Shown one piece after another: positions 23,135 to 35,450 of a stretch of 64,000 bases of DNA. Every line of letters begins with the position of its first letter. Within the stretch, counting starts at the first letter, position 1. This DNA is from Ochotona curzoniae (lineage: Eukaryota; Chordata; Mammalia; Lagomorpha; Ochotonidae), in contig NW_024466413.1 in the NCBI RefSeq assembly GCF_017591425.1, positions 1,798,001-1,862,000 on the forward strand. Reading direction: 5' to 3'. Both the position numbers and the translations under genes were made by a program. The notes under the pieces are model-generated. The model worked only from the letters and a program-made list of their open reading frames with translations. It did not search any database and was not told the origin of the DNA.

Positions 23135-24479
23135 CAAAGTTCTATCCATGCTTCACATCTCATAATGGTTCAGACATGAAAACAAAACCTCTAAGTTCTG
23201 GAGGGCAAAACATTGATAAGCTTGAATTACATGCAGATACTTCAGGTATAACACCAAAAGCACAATTTAGACATAAAAGCTTCATCTTTGGGGAGGGCAG
23301 AAAGGGGGGATTCCTGAGCCTGTGGAGCTGTACTGTGAAAAACAGCAAAAAGCAAAACTTGATTTTTATGAAAACTAAAAACATATATTCTAAAAATAGT
23401 AACTAGTGGAAAGCAAACCACAGTTTATTTTCTTTGAAAAAGATAGTAAATGATTTATGTATATAATGAATTCCTCTAAAATGTAGTTAGAAAACAAAAT
23501 CAATAAAAATTGAGAAAAATCAAGTGTTTGACAAAAGAAGGTATCCAGAGATCAAATAAGCACATTAAATAGAATTGTCTTAGACATCAGAATCATGCAG
23601 ATAAAACACACTGACTTACAACCGTGACCAGTTTAATAGTTATAAAAGCAAAGCCAAAAATCACCGTGGCACCTGTACCAGGCATGTGGAAGGACTGATA
23701 AACTAATCCATTGCTAGGCAACCAGTTTTGATATCACATAGTTATTTTAAGACAAGTTTCTTAGGAACTTAAACCTGTTGTTAATACGTCACCTATTCAC
23801 TTCAGTCTTGAACAGATACACAGTGAAAATCAATTCATATGTTATCAAAGTCTCCTAGAGGAACACTTATAGGAAGTTTATTTGATAGAGCTGCGGTATA
23901 GAAATCACAAACATCCCCCAACAGGTGGATGAAACTGCACACTGTGGTCTCCTCGTGCGTGAGCAACCACTCAGCAGTGCGAGGAAATGGACTGTCTGCG
24001 CTCGTGACAGCAGGAACACATTCAAAACACTCAAGAAACACAAAGCCTAGTGCTTACGTCCATTTATATAAAATTATCGAAAATTAAAAACTCACTTGTA
24101 AAGTAAACTCTTGATGAATCTGCATGGGAGAAGAGTCTTGAGACAGGGTGACAGAAACCTCTTGGGAAATATTTCGTTCAAAAGCTTGTTTGTGATGGTG
24201 GCTTCACAGAAAAATATAACATTTAAAATCACATCAACTTAGACATTTAAATATGTTCTTTGTATTGTATGTCAATCGTAATTCAGTTAAATAAAAGAGG
24301 AAAGCATGATTGGAAATCCAGAAGTTATATGTCTCCTTTGAGGAGAGAAAATCACATTAGAATAAATCCTACAGTCGTGGGTATGGCGCTGTACTTCCTG
24401 CTGTGTCCATCTGCTCTAGGAAAATGCCTGTAGCTGTGGAATAGTGTGCTGTCTTTAACAGGATTTCTGTGTTTATATG
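23135..24479. other. unique non-coding sequence
   Basis: About 1.3 kb with no recognised element. Confidence 0.45.
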
Positions 24480-24745
24480 AAATGTTCAGAGAGAGAGGAA
24501 GAGGATTTGATCAGCCTGCTCACTGCACCAATGTCCGCAGCAGTCGGCTGTGGCAGGCTGAGGTCAGGTGTCAGAGCCTTCAGACAGCCATGGTGCAGAG
24601 CACAGGGATTCAGGTGGGTGAACCGCTGTTTGCTCCTTGCTACACACATTGGCAAGTGCAGGGAACCCGGGACTTAAACTGACACTTCGATGCAGAGGTC
24701 CCAAGCAGCAGCTGAATTTGTCGCATCAAAACGTTACCTGGCCCA
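24480..24745 (-). mobile_element. old C-SINE, antisense
   Basis: 'gagagagaggaagaggattt', 'ttggcaagtgcagggaaccc', 'gacttaaactgacacttcg' and 'aggtcccaagcagcagctga' then 'acctggcccacc' are the reverse of tail-proximal body, B-box region and head of an old copy. Confidence 0.65.
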
Positions 24746-26462
24746 CCAAAATGTTTGGCTGTTAAATTGTTTAGTGAAATTCCAGACTGAAATTATGTTC
24801 CTTGAAGTTCCATGAGTATAAGTTTCATGTAAAGTACATTTATTCATTTATTTTTCAGCCTGTTAGAAAACATTCCCAAAGTGCCAGAAATTATTGAGTA
24901 TTATCAGTTTTCTACCATCCCAAGTCAGTAACATTCTTATTACATGGAAGATTCTGCAAAGAAATCTTTTCATAGCTAATCCATGGTTATTCTTTTAAAA
25001 TGAAGATATCTACAGTATACATCCTCAAGCATTGCTTAGATTATCTCTAAGTCCTAAACCCACAAGGTGAATACTTGAATAGTTGTACAACAGTGTAATC
25101 AAGAATAATAAACCACCGTTAAAAGCAAAGACAAAACAAACATCATTTAAATGAACAAAAAGCAATTTTAACTGCTGTTGCTATTGAACGCACCCTCAAG
25201 GTTAATCAGACTCCATCTTATTTTCTTCTATAATTTTGATTTGATTGTTTTTAAACCCAGATCTTGTTGTCTGAAATTACATTTAAAAATTACATTAAAA
25301 AGGAGATTGCTGTTTTTCATTTGGATAAAGTTGTGGAAAGCAGCTGAATGGTCTGTATATCATAAGTGTCTCCATAGTAAGTAATTTGTGGTGTCACCAT
25401 GAAGCAAGTGGTTCCAGGGTTACACAACATTGGTTGCAAGATATGGCACTTTCTAGTCCTATTCAGTTTTCTTACAGCACGGCAGTGAAGCCTTAGGTTT
25501 GAAGCACATCCACAGAAAGCAGACCCTCACCAATAGCTCACATTCAGGAGCAAACGCTGGCAGTGTGGAATGGATCTCAGAGCAGAGGTATGCAAACCGG
25601 CTTACTGTTAACATTTATTGACATTCTACTCATTTATGACGAAATGCTCAGTGCTGTAAGTTTCTGAAGAGGTCATAGTGGAGTTGTGAGAAGAATGTAT
25701 GAACCAACTACTACTGAATGTCAAGAAGTGACCCCTGCACACTCAACAGCGAGTCTCTGTGACTAGTACGTCAAGGAGGCATTCAATCAGTGCTTGGGTT
25801 GTTGGGTTTTAACCTCTGAACCCTGCCCCTTTCTCACACCCTCTCGTTGCCCATCTCTTTCATGGAGATTTTCCCAAGTGGAAGGAATCCTAGGCTCAGA
25901 AATCAGTTCTTCAGGCTCTCCTGCATTCATCAATCATTTGTCTCTCTCGAGGCTAACATGGTACAACATGTTACAATCATGCTACTCTCCTCTTGGGGCA
26001 TGTCTTAAAGGTTAGATAAGACAACCATGCATATCATTATTAGTACCTAGGTCACCTGTATTTCTCACATTATTCATCTGTATATATACCTTTCCTGTGT
26101 CCACATAGGCTTCTTTTTATCTTATTTCTCTCACAGCCCTCCTGTCCTCACCCTCCAACACTCCCCATTTGTCTTGAGGCTCCTGATGGCAGCCATGTGG
26201 CTTTCTGCCATGTGGCCCAGGACAGAACTTTTAATTGAACAGGTGGTCAAAAAAAGCTGCCAGATAAGGGCTTGAGCCTCAGTCTGAGGACGTTGGTCAT
26301 CCCCAAAGGAAGGAGAAGCATTCTCCAGGATGGAATCCTTGCTTTTCACTTCTCTCAGTAAGTTTCCTGCATCTAGAAACTCACACATTCAATATGGGAG
26401 CATGCAGTTTTGGAAGCCAATCCCACAGACAGGAACTGGGGGATCAGAGAGGTGGACACTGC
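24746..26462. other. unique non-coding sequence
   Basis: No clear element. A faint L2-like phrase ('acatttattgacattctact') near 25610 is too weak to call. Confidence 0.45.
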
Positions 26463-26725
26463 AGCCCAGGAGTCAGCATTAGAATCTCAAGTCCGGGCCT
26501 TGCACGCCCAGGACCCCATATGGGAGCCTGAATCCCGGCAGCCCTGCTTCCCATCCAGCTCCCTGCTTGTGGCCTGGGCTCGTGGCTTCGGATCAGCTCA
26601 GCACTGGCCGTTGTGGTCACTTGCGAAGTGAATCAATGGATGGAAGATCTTCCTCTCTGTCTCTTCTCCTGTCTGTATATCTGACTTTCAAATAAAAATA
26701 AATAAATCTTAAAGAAAAAAAAAAA
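26463..26725 (+). mobile_element. C-SINE, sense, central deletion
   Basis: 'ccttgcacgcccaggacccc', 'atatgggagcctgaatcccg' (B-box area), 'cagctccctgcttgtggcct', then 'gggctcgtggcttcggatca'. The stretch normally between 'gtggcctggg' and 'ctcctggcttcgg' is absent. The tail is 'aaataaataaatctt' plus an A-run. Confidence 0.92.
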
Positions 26726-26892
26726 GCACAGCGCTGTAAAACAGCTTGAGGTTCAGCCCCCTGACAAAGGGGGCACTAATGATTCCAGAAGCCGTGGAGC
26801 CAGCAGCAGTTTCTTGAATATTCTTTCATCTTAATTATTTGCAACTTCTGGTTTTTTTCCCCGTAGGCTGAACAAATGCTTCCTTATACACG

Positions 26893-27318
26893 TGTGGCAG
26901 GTTGAATAGTGCCCTCGCCAGCTAGGTCTGTTCACAGGCCACTATGATTATCACCTTGCATCCAAAAGGTAATCTAAGAGATATTCAAAAGCTAAGGATG
27001 TTGAGACGGGTTATTCGGGAGCCTGAGGTGACAATGCTAATCTTTAAAGCGGGATGGAGGAGGAGTCAGAGTGGTGAAAATGGGATTTGATGGAAGGAGA
27101 GGAGGAATGGAGCCAAGCCATTCAGACAGCTTTACAAGATTAAAAAGACAAGGAAACAAAGTCCCCCAGAGTCCGCCTGAGGAGTTCCTTCTCCGACAGC
27201 TTGATCCGAGCCTCTTAAAACAGATTGGAGATGCCAGACTTCCAGAATGGAGAGCAACTTTCCATGGTTTGTGCCGTTGGCATTGAGTTAATTAGAGCAG
27301 CTGTAGGAAATGAGCACA
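26893..27318 (+). mobile_element. MaLR/MLT-type LTR (ERVL-MaLR), sense
   Basis: It begins 'tgtggcaggttgaatagtgc', carries 'aagctaaggatgttgagacg', 'ggaggaggagtcagagtggt', 'acaaggaaacaaagtc' and 'agacttccagaatggagagc', and ends 'agagcagctgtaggaaatga' then 'gcaca'. This order matches the common mammalian MaLR LTR that starts 'ggcaggttgaataatgg' and ends 'cagcagcaataggaaac'. The poly(A) segment is partly lost. It stands alone, with no internal region. Subfamily is uncertain. Confidence 0.65.
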
Positions 27319-27734
27319 GTCTGTGAGAAATAAAAGAAAGGACTGCAAGAGTCCAGACGACTGAGGGCGTGAAGTGAGCACTGCCTAGCGGTGGTACTTA
27401 AGCAGGCATCACAACAATGTCATGCTCTCCATACGACTGTACTGAAAATTCAAAGGTTTTTGTCTGGGCATGGTGAAACTGCAGCACATGGTATCCAGCT
27501 GCCATGACGTGACTCCCCTGGGCCAACCTTGGTAAGGCTCCTTGTTAGTTGCTTTCTGCTGTAATTGTACGGTGGAGAAAAGTTGCATATAGTCATGCTC
27601 TATCCACTGACACAAAACACAACGTAGATTCCACGGTGATGGCGGCACGTGGTTATCAGTAGGGACACCTTGGTGGGAGTTCAGGGGATTTATCTTCCAC
27701 TGTCTTGTCAAATAACCAAGTAGAGTTGGAGCCA
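27319..27734. other. unique non-coding sequence
   Basis: Nothing recognised. The 108-codon minus frame (27409-27735) shows no domain. Confidence 0.4.
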
Positions 27735-28075
27735 TGTGTGAGCTTCACTGTTATCCGCAGCACTTGTAGGGTGGATGGTGTAGAGTCATGTGTTAAGGCA
27801 GCAACTGTGATGCCTGCATTCCTTGTTAGAATGTCTGGGATCTGGTTTCGCCTCCACTTCCAATCCACTTTCTTGCTAGTGCACACTCGAGGACACAGTA
27901 TATGATGGCTTATGCACTTGTGTCCCTGTCACCCATATGGGAATCCAAATGGAGCTCGTGGCTTTAGCCTGCATCACACGTGACTGTTGGTGGGAATTTC
28001 AGGAGTGAGCCAACAGATGGAATATCTCCCTCTTCCATTATTTACCTCTCAAAAAATAAATAAAAAGAAATGAAT
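27735..28075 (+). mobile_element. old C-SINE, sense
   Basis: 'tgtgatgcctgcattccttg', 'cctccacttccaatccactt', 'cttgtgtccctgtcacccat', 'aaatggagctcgtggcttta', 'agccaacagatggaatatct' and a 'aaaaaataaataaaaag' tail appear in order. It is near full length but well diverged, of the older subfamily type. Confidence 0.82.
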
Positions 28076-30677
28076 AAACTAAAAAAGTTAACAATACCAC
28101 ACATATACTCATAAGTACCCTTGTGGTGGTGCCCTGGTATAAATGGGCATTGTTGTTGTAACACAGATATTATACCCTTGGCTATTAGAGATAATCAAGT
28201 GTGATATGCTATTAAATTTCAAATATCCTACATCTATAGTTATTCACTGAGAATTCTCTGCTTCATTTCCTTTGCCAGTATAAAGTGGTATATGCAGTAA
28301 AAAGTGGCATATATGAAAGGCATTTCAGTTAACATATGTGGTGCTGCCCTCAGTATTTGACATACTGTAACTGGTTGGTGTTTATGGCTGTTGGGTGGCA
28401 TGATAAGCCATAGTGGAATGACAGTTGAGGATGCACAGCAGAACACTCAGTTCACCCTTGGAACATCAGGAAAGGTTCCAGAGAAAGGAATGGGGAAAGT
28501 GAGACTGGAAGATGTAACATCAAATCAGTATGTTAAAACATGAAAGGAAGAGAGAGGCAAGCAGAAATGTATAGTAGCTACGCTACATCGTATTGTATGC
28601 TGGAGGGTGTATGCATATGTTTGTGTGAATTTCTCATGACACAGTGTGAGAGAGGGAACAAATGAGTGCATGCTTGGTTGGTTGAAGACACAACTTGGTA
28701 TGTTCGTAGAAGTCCACCCTCTCTGCACATGGAAGGGCTAAGACGACCACCACCTTTGAAAGATTGTCAAGAGTGTCAGCGTGGAGGCAGCTGCTCCCAT
28801 GTGACACTTGGTATCTCAGGAGTTTAAGCCTAGTGACACTCAGTCGATAATTTCAGAAAAGTATGTTTGAAGTCATTGGTCAGAACTTTCAATTCATGTG
28901 AATTTCCATTAAGCAAGCAAAATCTGTGAGTGCAAAACGAATGTACTTATCATAAACTTAGTTACGTTGTCCAACGGTCACATGCACAGACCACAAAGGT
29001 AATGGAGTGACCATTTGGACATGTTGTGATTTAAGGCAATTGGAACTCCTCATAGCACAACACCAGTCTAGTAAGTTGGGAGAGTACAGTTTGAGAAATA
29101 AAAGGTCAAGTGGGAGAAAACGTTGAAGTGCAGACAGAAGTGTAACCTCAGGAGGATTCTGCCAATGGGCCCAAGAAAATCATACAGAGATGATGATATA
29201 AAAACTACAGAGGTTCAATGTACTATTTAGGGGGTAGACAAGACTTTCTTGGTTCCTCATAACAGATAAATGAGAACTCACCAGCGTTTTTCTTTGAGAG
29301 CTGGCATCTTAATGCAAGTGTAATAGGGAAACAAACTTGAGGAACTTAACCATTGGGAATGGTAACTGTGTGTTTTGATTGGGATAGAGGAACCTTCCAG
29401 AAGCGCAAACTGCTGGGTTCTTAATCATCCAACTGAAAGTGTATTTACAGAAACAAAGGAAGCTCCTGGTTACTGTACACTTCTTTGTTCTCCCTGGAGG
29501 TTTATCCATAATATGAGTTTGCTAAAGCAGTCCCTCCTGTTATCAGATACAGAATAAATTCCAACTTTATGCAATATTGTGTGTACCAAATTCTTTATCT
29601 GAAACGTTTGGGGACAAATGGGTTTTCTAGTGAAGAATTTCTAGGATTCTAAAAGACTATGTAACACTCAGTAATTCATGCAGTGTGGACTCCTAGATAG
29701 GAACATATCGATATCTATAGGGAATCATATGTCAATATTATCACAAGATGAAAAATAAATTTCAAATAACACTTGATGACAGAGGTGCTTGTTATATATA
29801 GCTGCAAAAAAAGTCTTATGCAGCATATTGATTTAAAATAATCATTGTAAGTGTACATCTGAGATCCCTGAATGGGTCATGGATAAACTTCATTTCCAGA
29901 ATGGTACCCAGTGATGTCCAGTCTACAAACACCTGGGGAATCTAAGGACGTTTACATCCTGGCAACTTTGAAGGTATATGAATGGCCTGACTCCAACTGG
30001 TTAGCAGAGCATTCACTGTTCACTGACTAGCTTCTTCAGCATGGGAAGTGTCAGACTGGTTTAACTAGTTGTATGGCAGTTCAGGATCTCAGAAATACAC
30101 TTGGAAAAGCAAGCAGGTCTGATATGCCTTAGATGTGGTTGGCTTGGAGCCTCATTTTCTTTGCATTCTTGGTCAAGCATGCTCCCCCATCATGTTAATG
30201 TCAATGTGAGAATCGGCATTTACGTATCAGTGAGAGTGTCATGCCTTCATTTTGAAGATTCGTCCCCAACATAACTAATTTGCCAAGAACATTCAAGAAT
30301 GGAATGACAATAGGCTGTTCCATTCGAAAAAAGTAAAGCACATAGTAAGAAAAAATAAAGCACAAAAACTCCATTAAAATATTTTGCCAATGTATGCATT
30401 AAAATAGAGTCCTACTACTTGGAATGGATTCTGCAGGATTTGACCCAGCTCTGTAGGGTCCTGAATCAGCCCTCTAAACTGTCCTCTATCCACATATGAA
30501 ATGGTCCCTATTCAAAAGAAGATGTTTCGTCAACTTGTATCCTGCCTAATGTGGCTTGGACACCTGGAATTTGTGTGTATGTGTGTGTGTTGTCTTGTTT
30601 ATCTATGAGTACTTTCATCCTCTTTAGTTCAAGCTGAAAATTATTGTATAATGTCATATTCCTTAGGAAATCCATTG
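28076..30677. other. unique non-coding sequence
   Basis: 2.6 kb with no repeat, exon or RNA gene that I can recognise. Confidence 0.5.
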
Positions 30678-30695
30678 CAGTTTCCTCTAAATCTT

Positions 30696-30949
30696 TTTTT
30701 TTTTTAAGATTTATTTTATGGTTTTTGGAAAGAGAAAAGACAGAGAGGAAGATCTTCTCTCTGAGGAGTCACTCCCCAAGCGGCCACAACTGCCAGAGTA
30801 GCACCGATTTGAAGCCAGGAGCATGGAGCTTCTTCAGGGTCTCCCACATGGGTCCCAGGGTCCCTTTGCTTTACCAGGCCACAAGCAGGGAGCTGGGTGG
30901 GAAGTGGGGCCCAAATGGTAACCAAAGCACTAGGCTACTGTGCCAGGCC
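30696..30949 (-). mobile_element. C-SINE, antisense, internally shortened, with target-site duplication
   Basis: T-run and 'aagatttattttatggtttt' tail, 'gacagagaggaagatcttct', 'ctcccacatgggtcccaggg', 'ggccacaagcagggagctgg' and 'ctactgtgccaggccc' head. Flanking repeats are 'cagtttcctctaaatctt' (30678-30695) and 'cagtttcctataaatctt' (30950-30967), 17 of 18 identical. Parts of the body and the B-box region are missing. Confidence 0.95.
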
Positions 30950-30967
30950 CAGTTTCCTATAAATCTT

Positions 30968-33900
30968 AATTATATTTATTTCATGAGACAAAAAACCGTA
31001 CCCCCAAATTTTTATGTCGGGCTACTGTATAGCTTAGCTGGAAGTGAAGGTGTTGCAAAACAATGTCTTTCACATTCTTAGAAATCTGCTTGTCCTGTTG
31101 AGAGCACACCTTCAAATCTTTCCACAGTGTAATTGGAGATTTGACAACTGTATGGGAAACTGTAACTCATGAACCCAGTTCAACTTGACTCGTATTTGTA
31201 GAAATAAAATTTCATGAATACATTCATATTTAATACATTTCTTACTGTTATAGCTGCTTTCATGCTAAAATTTCAGAAATGATTGTTTATAACAAGGAGC
31301 ATATGGCTCCAAACACTGAAATATTCACTCTAGCTTCACATACAAAAAGTTTGTCAGTATTTACACTTGATAATTATAGATTTGCAAGATCTTACTTTTA
31401 GAGGCTTTGCAACTCCAAGGAACGAAAATTTGTTTGTTTCACAAACATGTGTGCAAAACAAAACAAATGAGCACTACAAAACGAATTCACTTTGAAGATT
31501 CTAAGTGTAGACGGAGACCTTGGGCAACAATGTTACCACATTTCTGAGAGGCACTCCTCTAATGCTCTCAACCCCACTGGAGTCTCCAGGAGTTTTTTCT
31601 TATTTTATTAATTATCTCATATAAAGTAAATAATATTTGTAAGGATAGAGTGGATGTGATTTTTCCCAACCCACCAGAAACTACTGAGAATAATGGTGTT
31701 TGACAAAAAGCTGTTTCTATAAATATCACTGAGTGTGCTAGGACTTCTACTACGACCACCAACACCATCTTCTCTGCCACTCATTTCCCCTTCTACTTAA
31801 AATAATAGATTCCAATTTGGACTTGATTATTGGAGACATAGCAGTCCTTTTTTTTTTTTCTTTTGTCTACTGTCACAGATGCAGGAGAATCGTGGAGATT
31901 GGATTAGGGATAGCAGAAGGAAAGATGTTGAAGAGGACAGACGGACAGTCCCTCCACCATGAGCGCTAGAAGGATAATGCAAATATTACTCAAACCTTTT
32001 CCATCTAGAGCCTAATAGCCATTCCTCCCAAATGTGCTCACATTTACCCTAATAGACAAATAGACCCCAGAAACAATGAAAATGCTCCCCCCACCAGAGA
32101 AGCAAAATCACGTCGCATCCCCATTATGTCAGTGATCTGGAAAGTCAGAGGTCTGTAGATTTGATATTTGATTGATAAGAATCTCAGTATTTCCAATCAT
32201 GATGATATGTTTTGACTTTTTCGCCAAAAAAAAAAAAGATTTTCTTTTTTTAGTGGAAAAACAAACCATCTGTTTTCTGCTCTGAAAAAAAATTATAGTG
32301 TTTCTCATTTCCACCACATGCTCTATGGGTCTGGGTTATTTATTGACCCACACAATGGCGGTTCAGATGTAGCATCTGGCTGCTCAATGAAGTCTTACAT
32401 TTTACACAATTTTCCACCTGGACTCACCGGAAAATACAAATCTAGACTTGATATATATGCCCAGTACTCCTTCATGTCACATTAATTTATTTTCGAACTT
32501 TTCTAAGCCTCTTGGACTATCAGGATCTCGAGATGGTTGCTAACGTGGACTTCACCCTGCCGCCCCCTCCCCTCCTCAGCCTGGGTGGATCTGTCGTCAA
32601 CACAGTTCTCTCCAAGGGCAACTGTGGGGACTGCCATGCAGGAAGGGCAATGGCATGGACTCTTAACACCCGCTGCTTACCGTGCTGCACGCTTCACCAT
32701 TTACATGTCTTATTCTAGTGTGGAAGTGTAAATCCAGGCAGTTCATGTTCAGCCTTTTCTTTGTAGTGGAGATTTCAGGATCTAGAGTAGGCCAGGCCAT
32801 AGGTGCAGAATCTGTGCACAGGTTTTTAATTTTTTCCAAAAACACATAGTTGATGCATGGCTAGATGTTTTTGTTTGATTAAATTTCTGTTTAACAGCGT
32901 TTTTCTTGACTGGGCTGACAGCCTTGTAAGTGTAGCCACGTGACTGTCCTGTCATGGTCATTATAGCCACAAGCTTAACACAGTGCCTATTCTACGAAGG
33001 CAAAAAGCATGTGATGAGACATTTGACAGTGGCTGCACTTTTGTAAAAAGCTGTGATGAGATGAACAAAGCACACAATTCATTTGTTTCTCCCATCTCTC
33101 AATCTCTGATTTTAAATACTGACTCATAGTTTGTACAGTAAATGCTAATTTTCAAGCTCACTTATGCCACGTCCGCACTAGGAATATACACTAACATGCA
33201 TACCTAGCTGTGGTGTAAGACGCCACAAGCATACACTCCAAACCAGCTCAAAGCTTTCCTGCCGCAACCCTGTGTTACCTCTCAGTCTACCTCTTCCACG
33301 CCTCTCTAAATCTGTGAGCGCCTCCCATCTGCTTATTGGCAGACTCCAGATTTCAGCAACTTGGAACATTTCTCTCCCTCTCCTGCGCCCTACGTTGACT
33401 GCGGTCCATGTAAAATCTACTTTCTAGGCATACTAATCAGCTCTCCTTTAGGAATTTGGAAGACACTACTGAAGGCAAGGTAACAGGAGATCAATATGAT
33501 GCAGCCCTCTAATGATGAATTCTAGGGAAAACAGATATATAGACCATGCTGTGGACATTTGCTAGATGCGTGATCTTGGACCACACTCCATTTAAATATG
33601 TGATTTCTCACCAAGAGACAAGGAAAGAATGAGAAACTGGTTGAAGGATAAATGACTATGTATATGTGAAAGTGCATAGATCAGTGCCTGATTCATCCAG
33701 TTAGATTATACAAGATTCATCCAATTAGAACTTGAACTCTCAGGGCATATATTCTCATGTAGTGGATTTTATTTCCAACTGCATACTATAGTTTGGATAA
33801 TTGACTTGGCACTTTTACCTCTGTCCTCTCCATGATCACCTTACGGCCTTAATAATCTTCAAAGTTGTGCCTTTCTGTTTGTAGAAATATTTTCTCTATT

Positions 33901-35330
33901 GATAAAGTGCCACTTACACTTGACTGATTCCAACATTTCACCTGTGTCTTTAGATTATGGAAGTTTGCCTGTTGTACCCTTTGAGGAAGATGTCACAGGC
34001 CTTTTTCAATTTGAAATTTTCCCAGTTTCACAAGTTTTACAATGTGTCTTGGCTAATGTAGTCAATTAGCTGTTAATTCATTGAAAATTTTTAAGGACCC
34101 TTCCTTTACTGCTCATTCTCTGATGGCATGAAAATTTGTCATTTGCCATAATCCAACAAGTTAGTTAGATATTCAAGATAATTTCTACTTTTTAATGTTG
34201 TTTTGACTGATTTACATTACTTTTAATTCAGTTGCTACTTTCTGTGCCCTTATTTTAAAAGATTTTAATTGATTAATTTTACATCTCAATCATATTAGTT
34301 TCTCCTTCTGTTGATTGTGTATTTGTGATCAAAATTGAGATTTTCATAGTCCTTGGTAAGAATAATCTGGATTTTTTTACAACTGCTTTCTTAGCCAGCT
34401 CCTCTAAGATTTCTCCAGTGGAAGAAATGGTGCTACTCAGCCGGAAGCTATATTAATTTTCCATTTGACTTTAGCTAACACAAAGTTGGGGAAATTCCTT
34501 ACAGGTAATGAGTGGAGCTTATGACTAGAGCTCTGTACAAGATTTTCACTGATACACAAGACCTAAGATGGTGACAAATTCTTCATGATTTTGATATAGC
34601 TTATGATAGGCACACATTATTGATGATAACATTCCCGTGTTCACATTAGGCCACCTGTGACACCAGCCTGGCATGTATTATGTGTTCTTCGCTACTTCTG
34701 AGAGATGATGTAATTCTAAACTCCTCATGTGGTCTACACTGACATTCGGCAGGGTGTTTATTGCTATCTGAGCTTCCAACTTGGCCTTGTCTTTCATCCC
34801 CTAAGAGGTGGGCGCTTTGTCAGAAGTTTATCCCCACTGAGCATTTGCTGGTGTCTGTGGGTGGAGCTAAGATGTAACAGCAATGTTTGCACAGAGTGGA
34901 GTTGTGATTATGGACACGTTTTGTCCTGAAGAGATTTTCCTTTCCCCATCCTTTGACTGAGGAACAAGGTTTGTATCTGGGACGTTTTGGCTGTACCCAT
35001 TAGCATCCTAGGAATTCAGCCTTTCAGGTTCATGTGTGGACACATGCAGAGAACTCACTGCTGTACTATGTCTGAAAGCCCACGACTGACATAGTTTGTG
35101 TTGTTCTTGTCTTAGGACCTTCTTACATCTGCTTTACACGTAGTCTCAAGGTATCTGTGCTCAGAAGAGGAATAAAAAGTAAGGTTGTTGTCCAGCATCA
35201 CTAGGGCTGGATGTACGCATGTTTTTTCCAGATTGTCTAAAACAAAATCAATGGTATTTTCTTACACAATCATTGGTGGACAGAATTTGTTGAGTGCATC
35301 ACACTGTCATGTGTGTGACCTATATACAAT
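30968..35330. other. long unique non-coding stretch
   Basis: More than 4 kb without a recognised element. The small G+C-rich patch at 32540-32700 has two overlapping plus frames of 64-68 codons but no domain or CpG enrichment. Confidence 0.5.
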
Positions 35331-35450
35331 CAAATCCTTAAGAATATATTGAAAATGGGACATTACCTTTCCCAGTTTAGACATGAGGATACCAAAGCTT
35401 AGATGCAATATGGCTAAAGGAAAAATTGTTATCCAGGAATGCTGACCTAA
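35331..35450 (-). mobile_element. possible MIR fragment, antisense
   Basis: 'gacattacctttcccagttt', 'agacatgaggataccaaagc' and 'ttagatgcaatatggc' resemble reversed MIR 3' half ('ttatccccattttacagatg', 'aggaaactgaggc'). Weak. Confidence 0.4.

Noticed and set aside
30644..31081. 145-codon plus frame
   Set aside because: Its central part is the antisense C-SINE at 30696-30949; the ends are unrelated flanks.
32540..32720. G+C-rich patch as a coding exon
   Set aside because: Two frames are open at once, no splice sites of quality flank it, and translations are low-complexity Pro/Leu then Cys-rich without a known motif.
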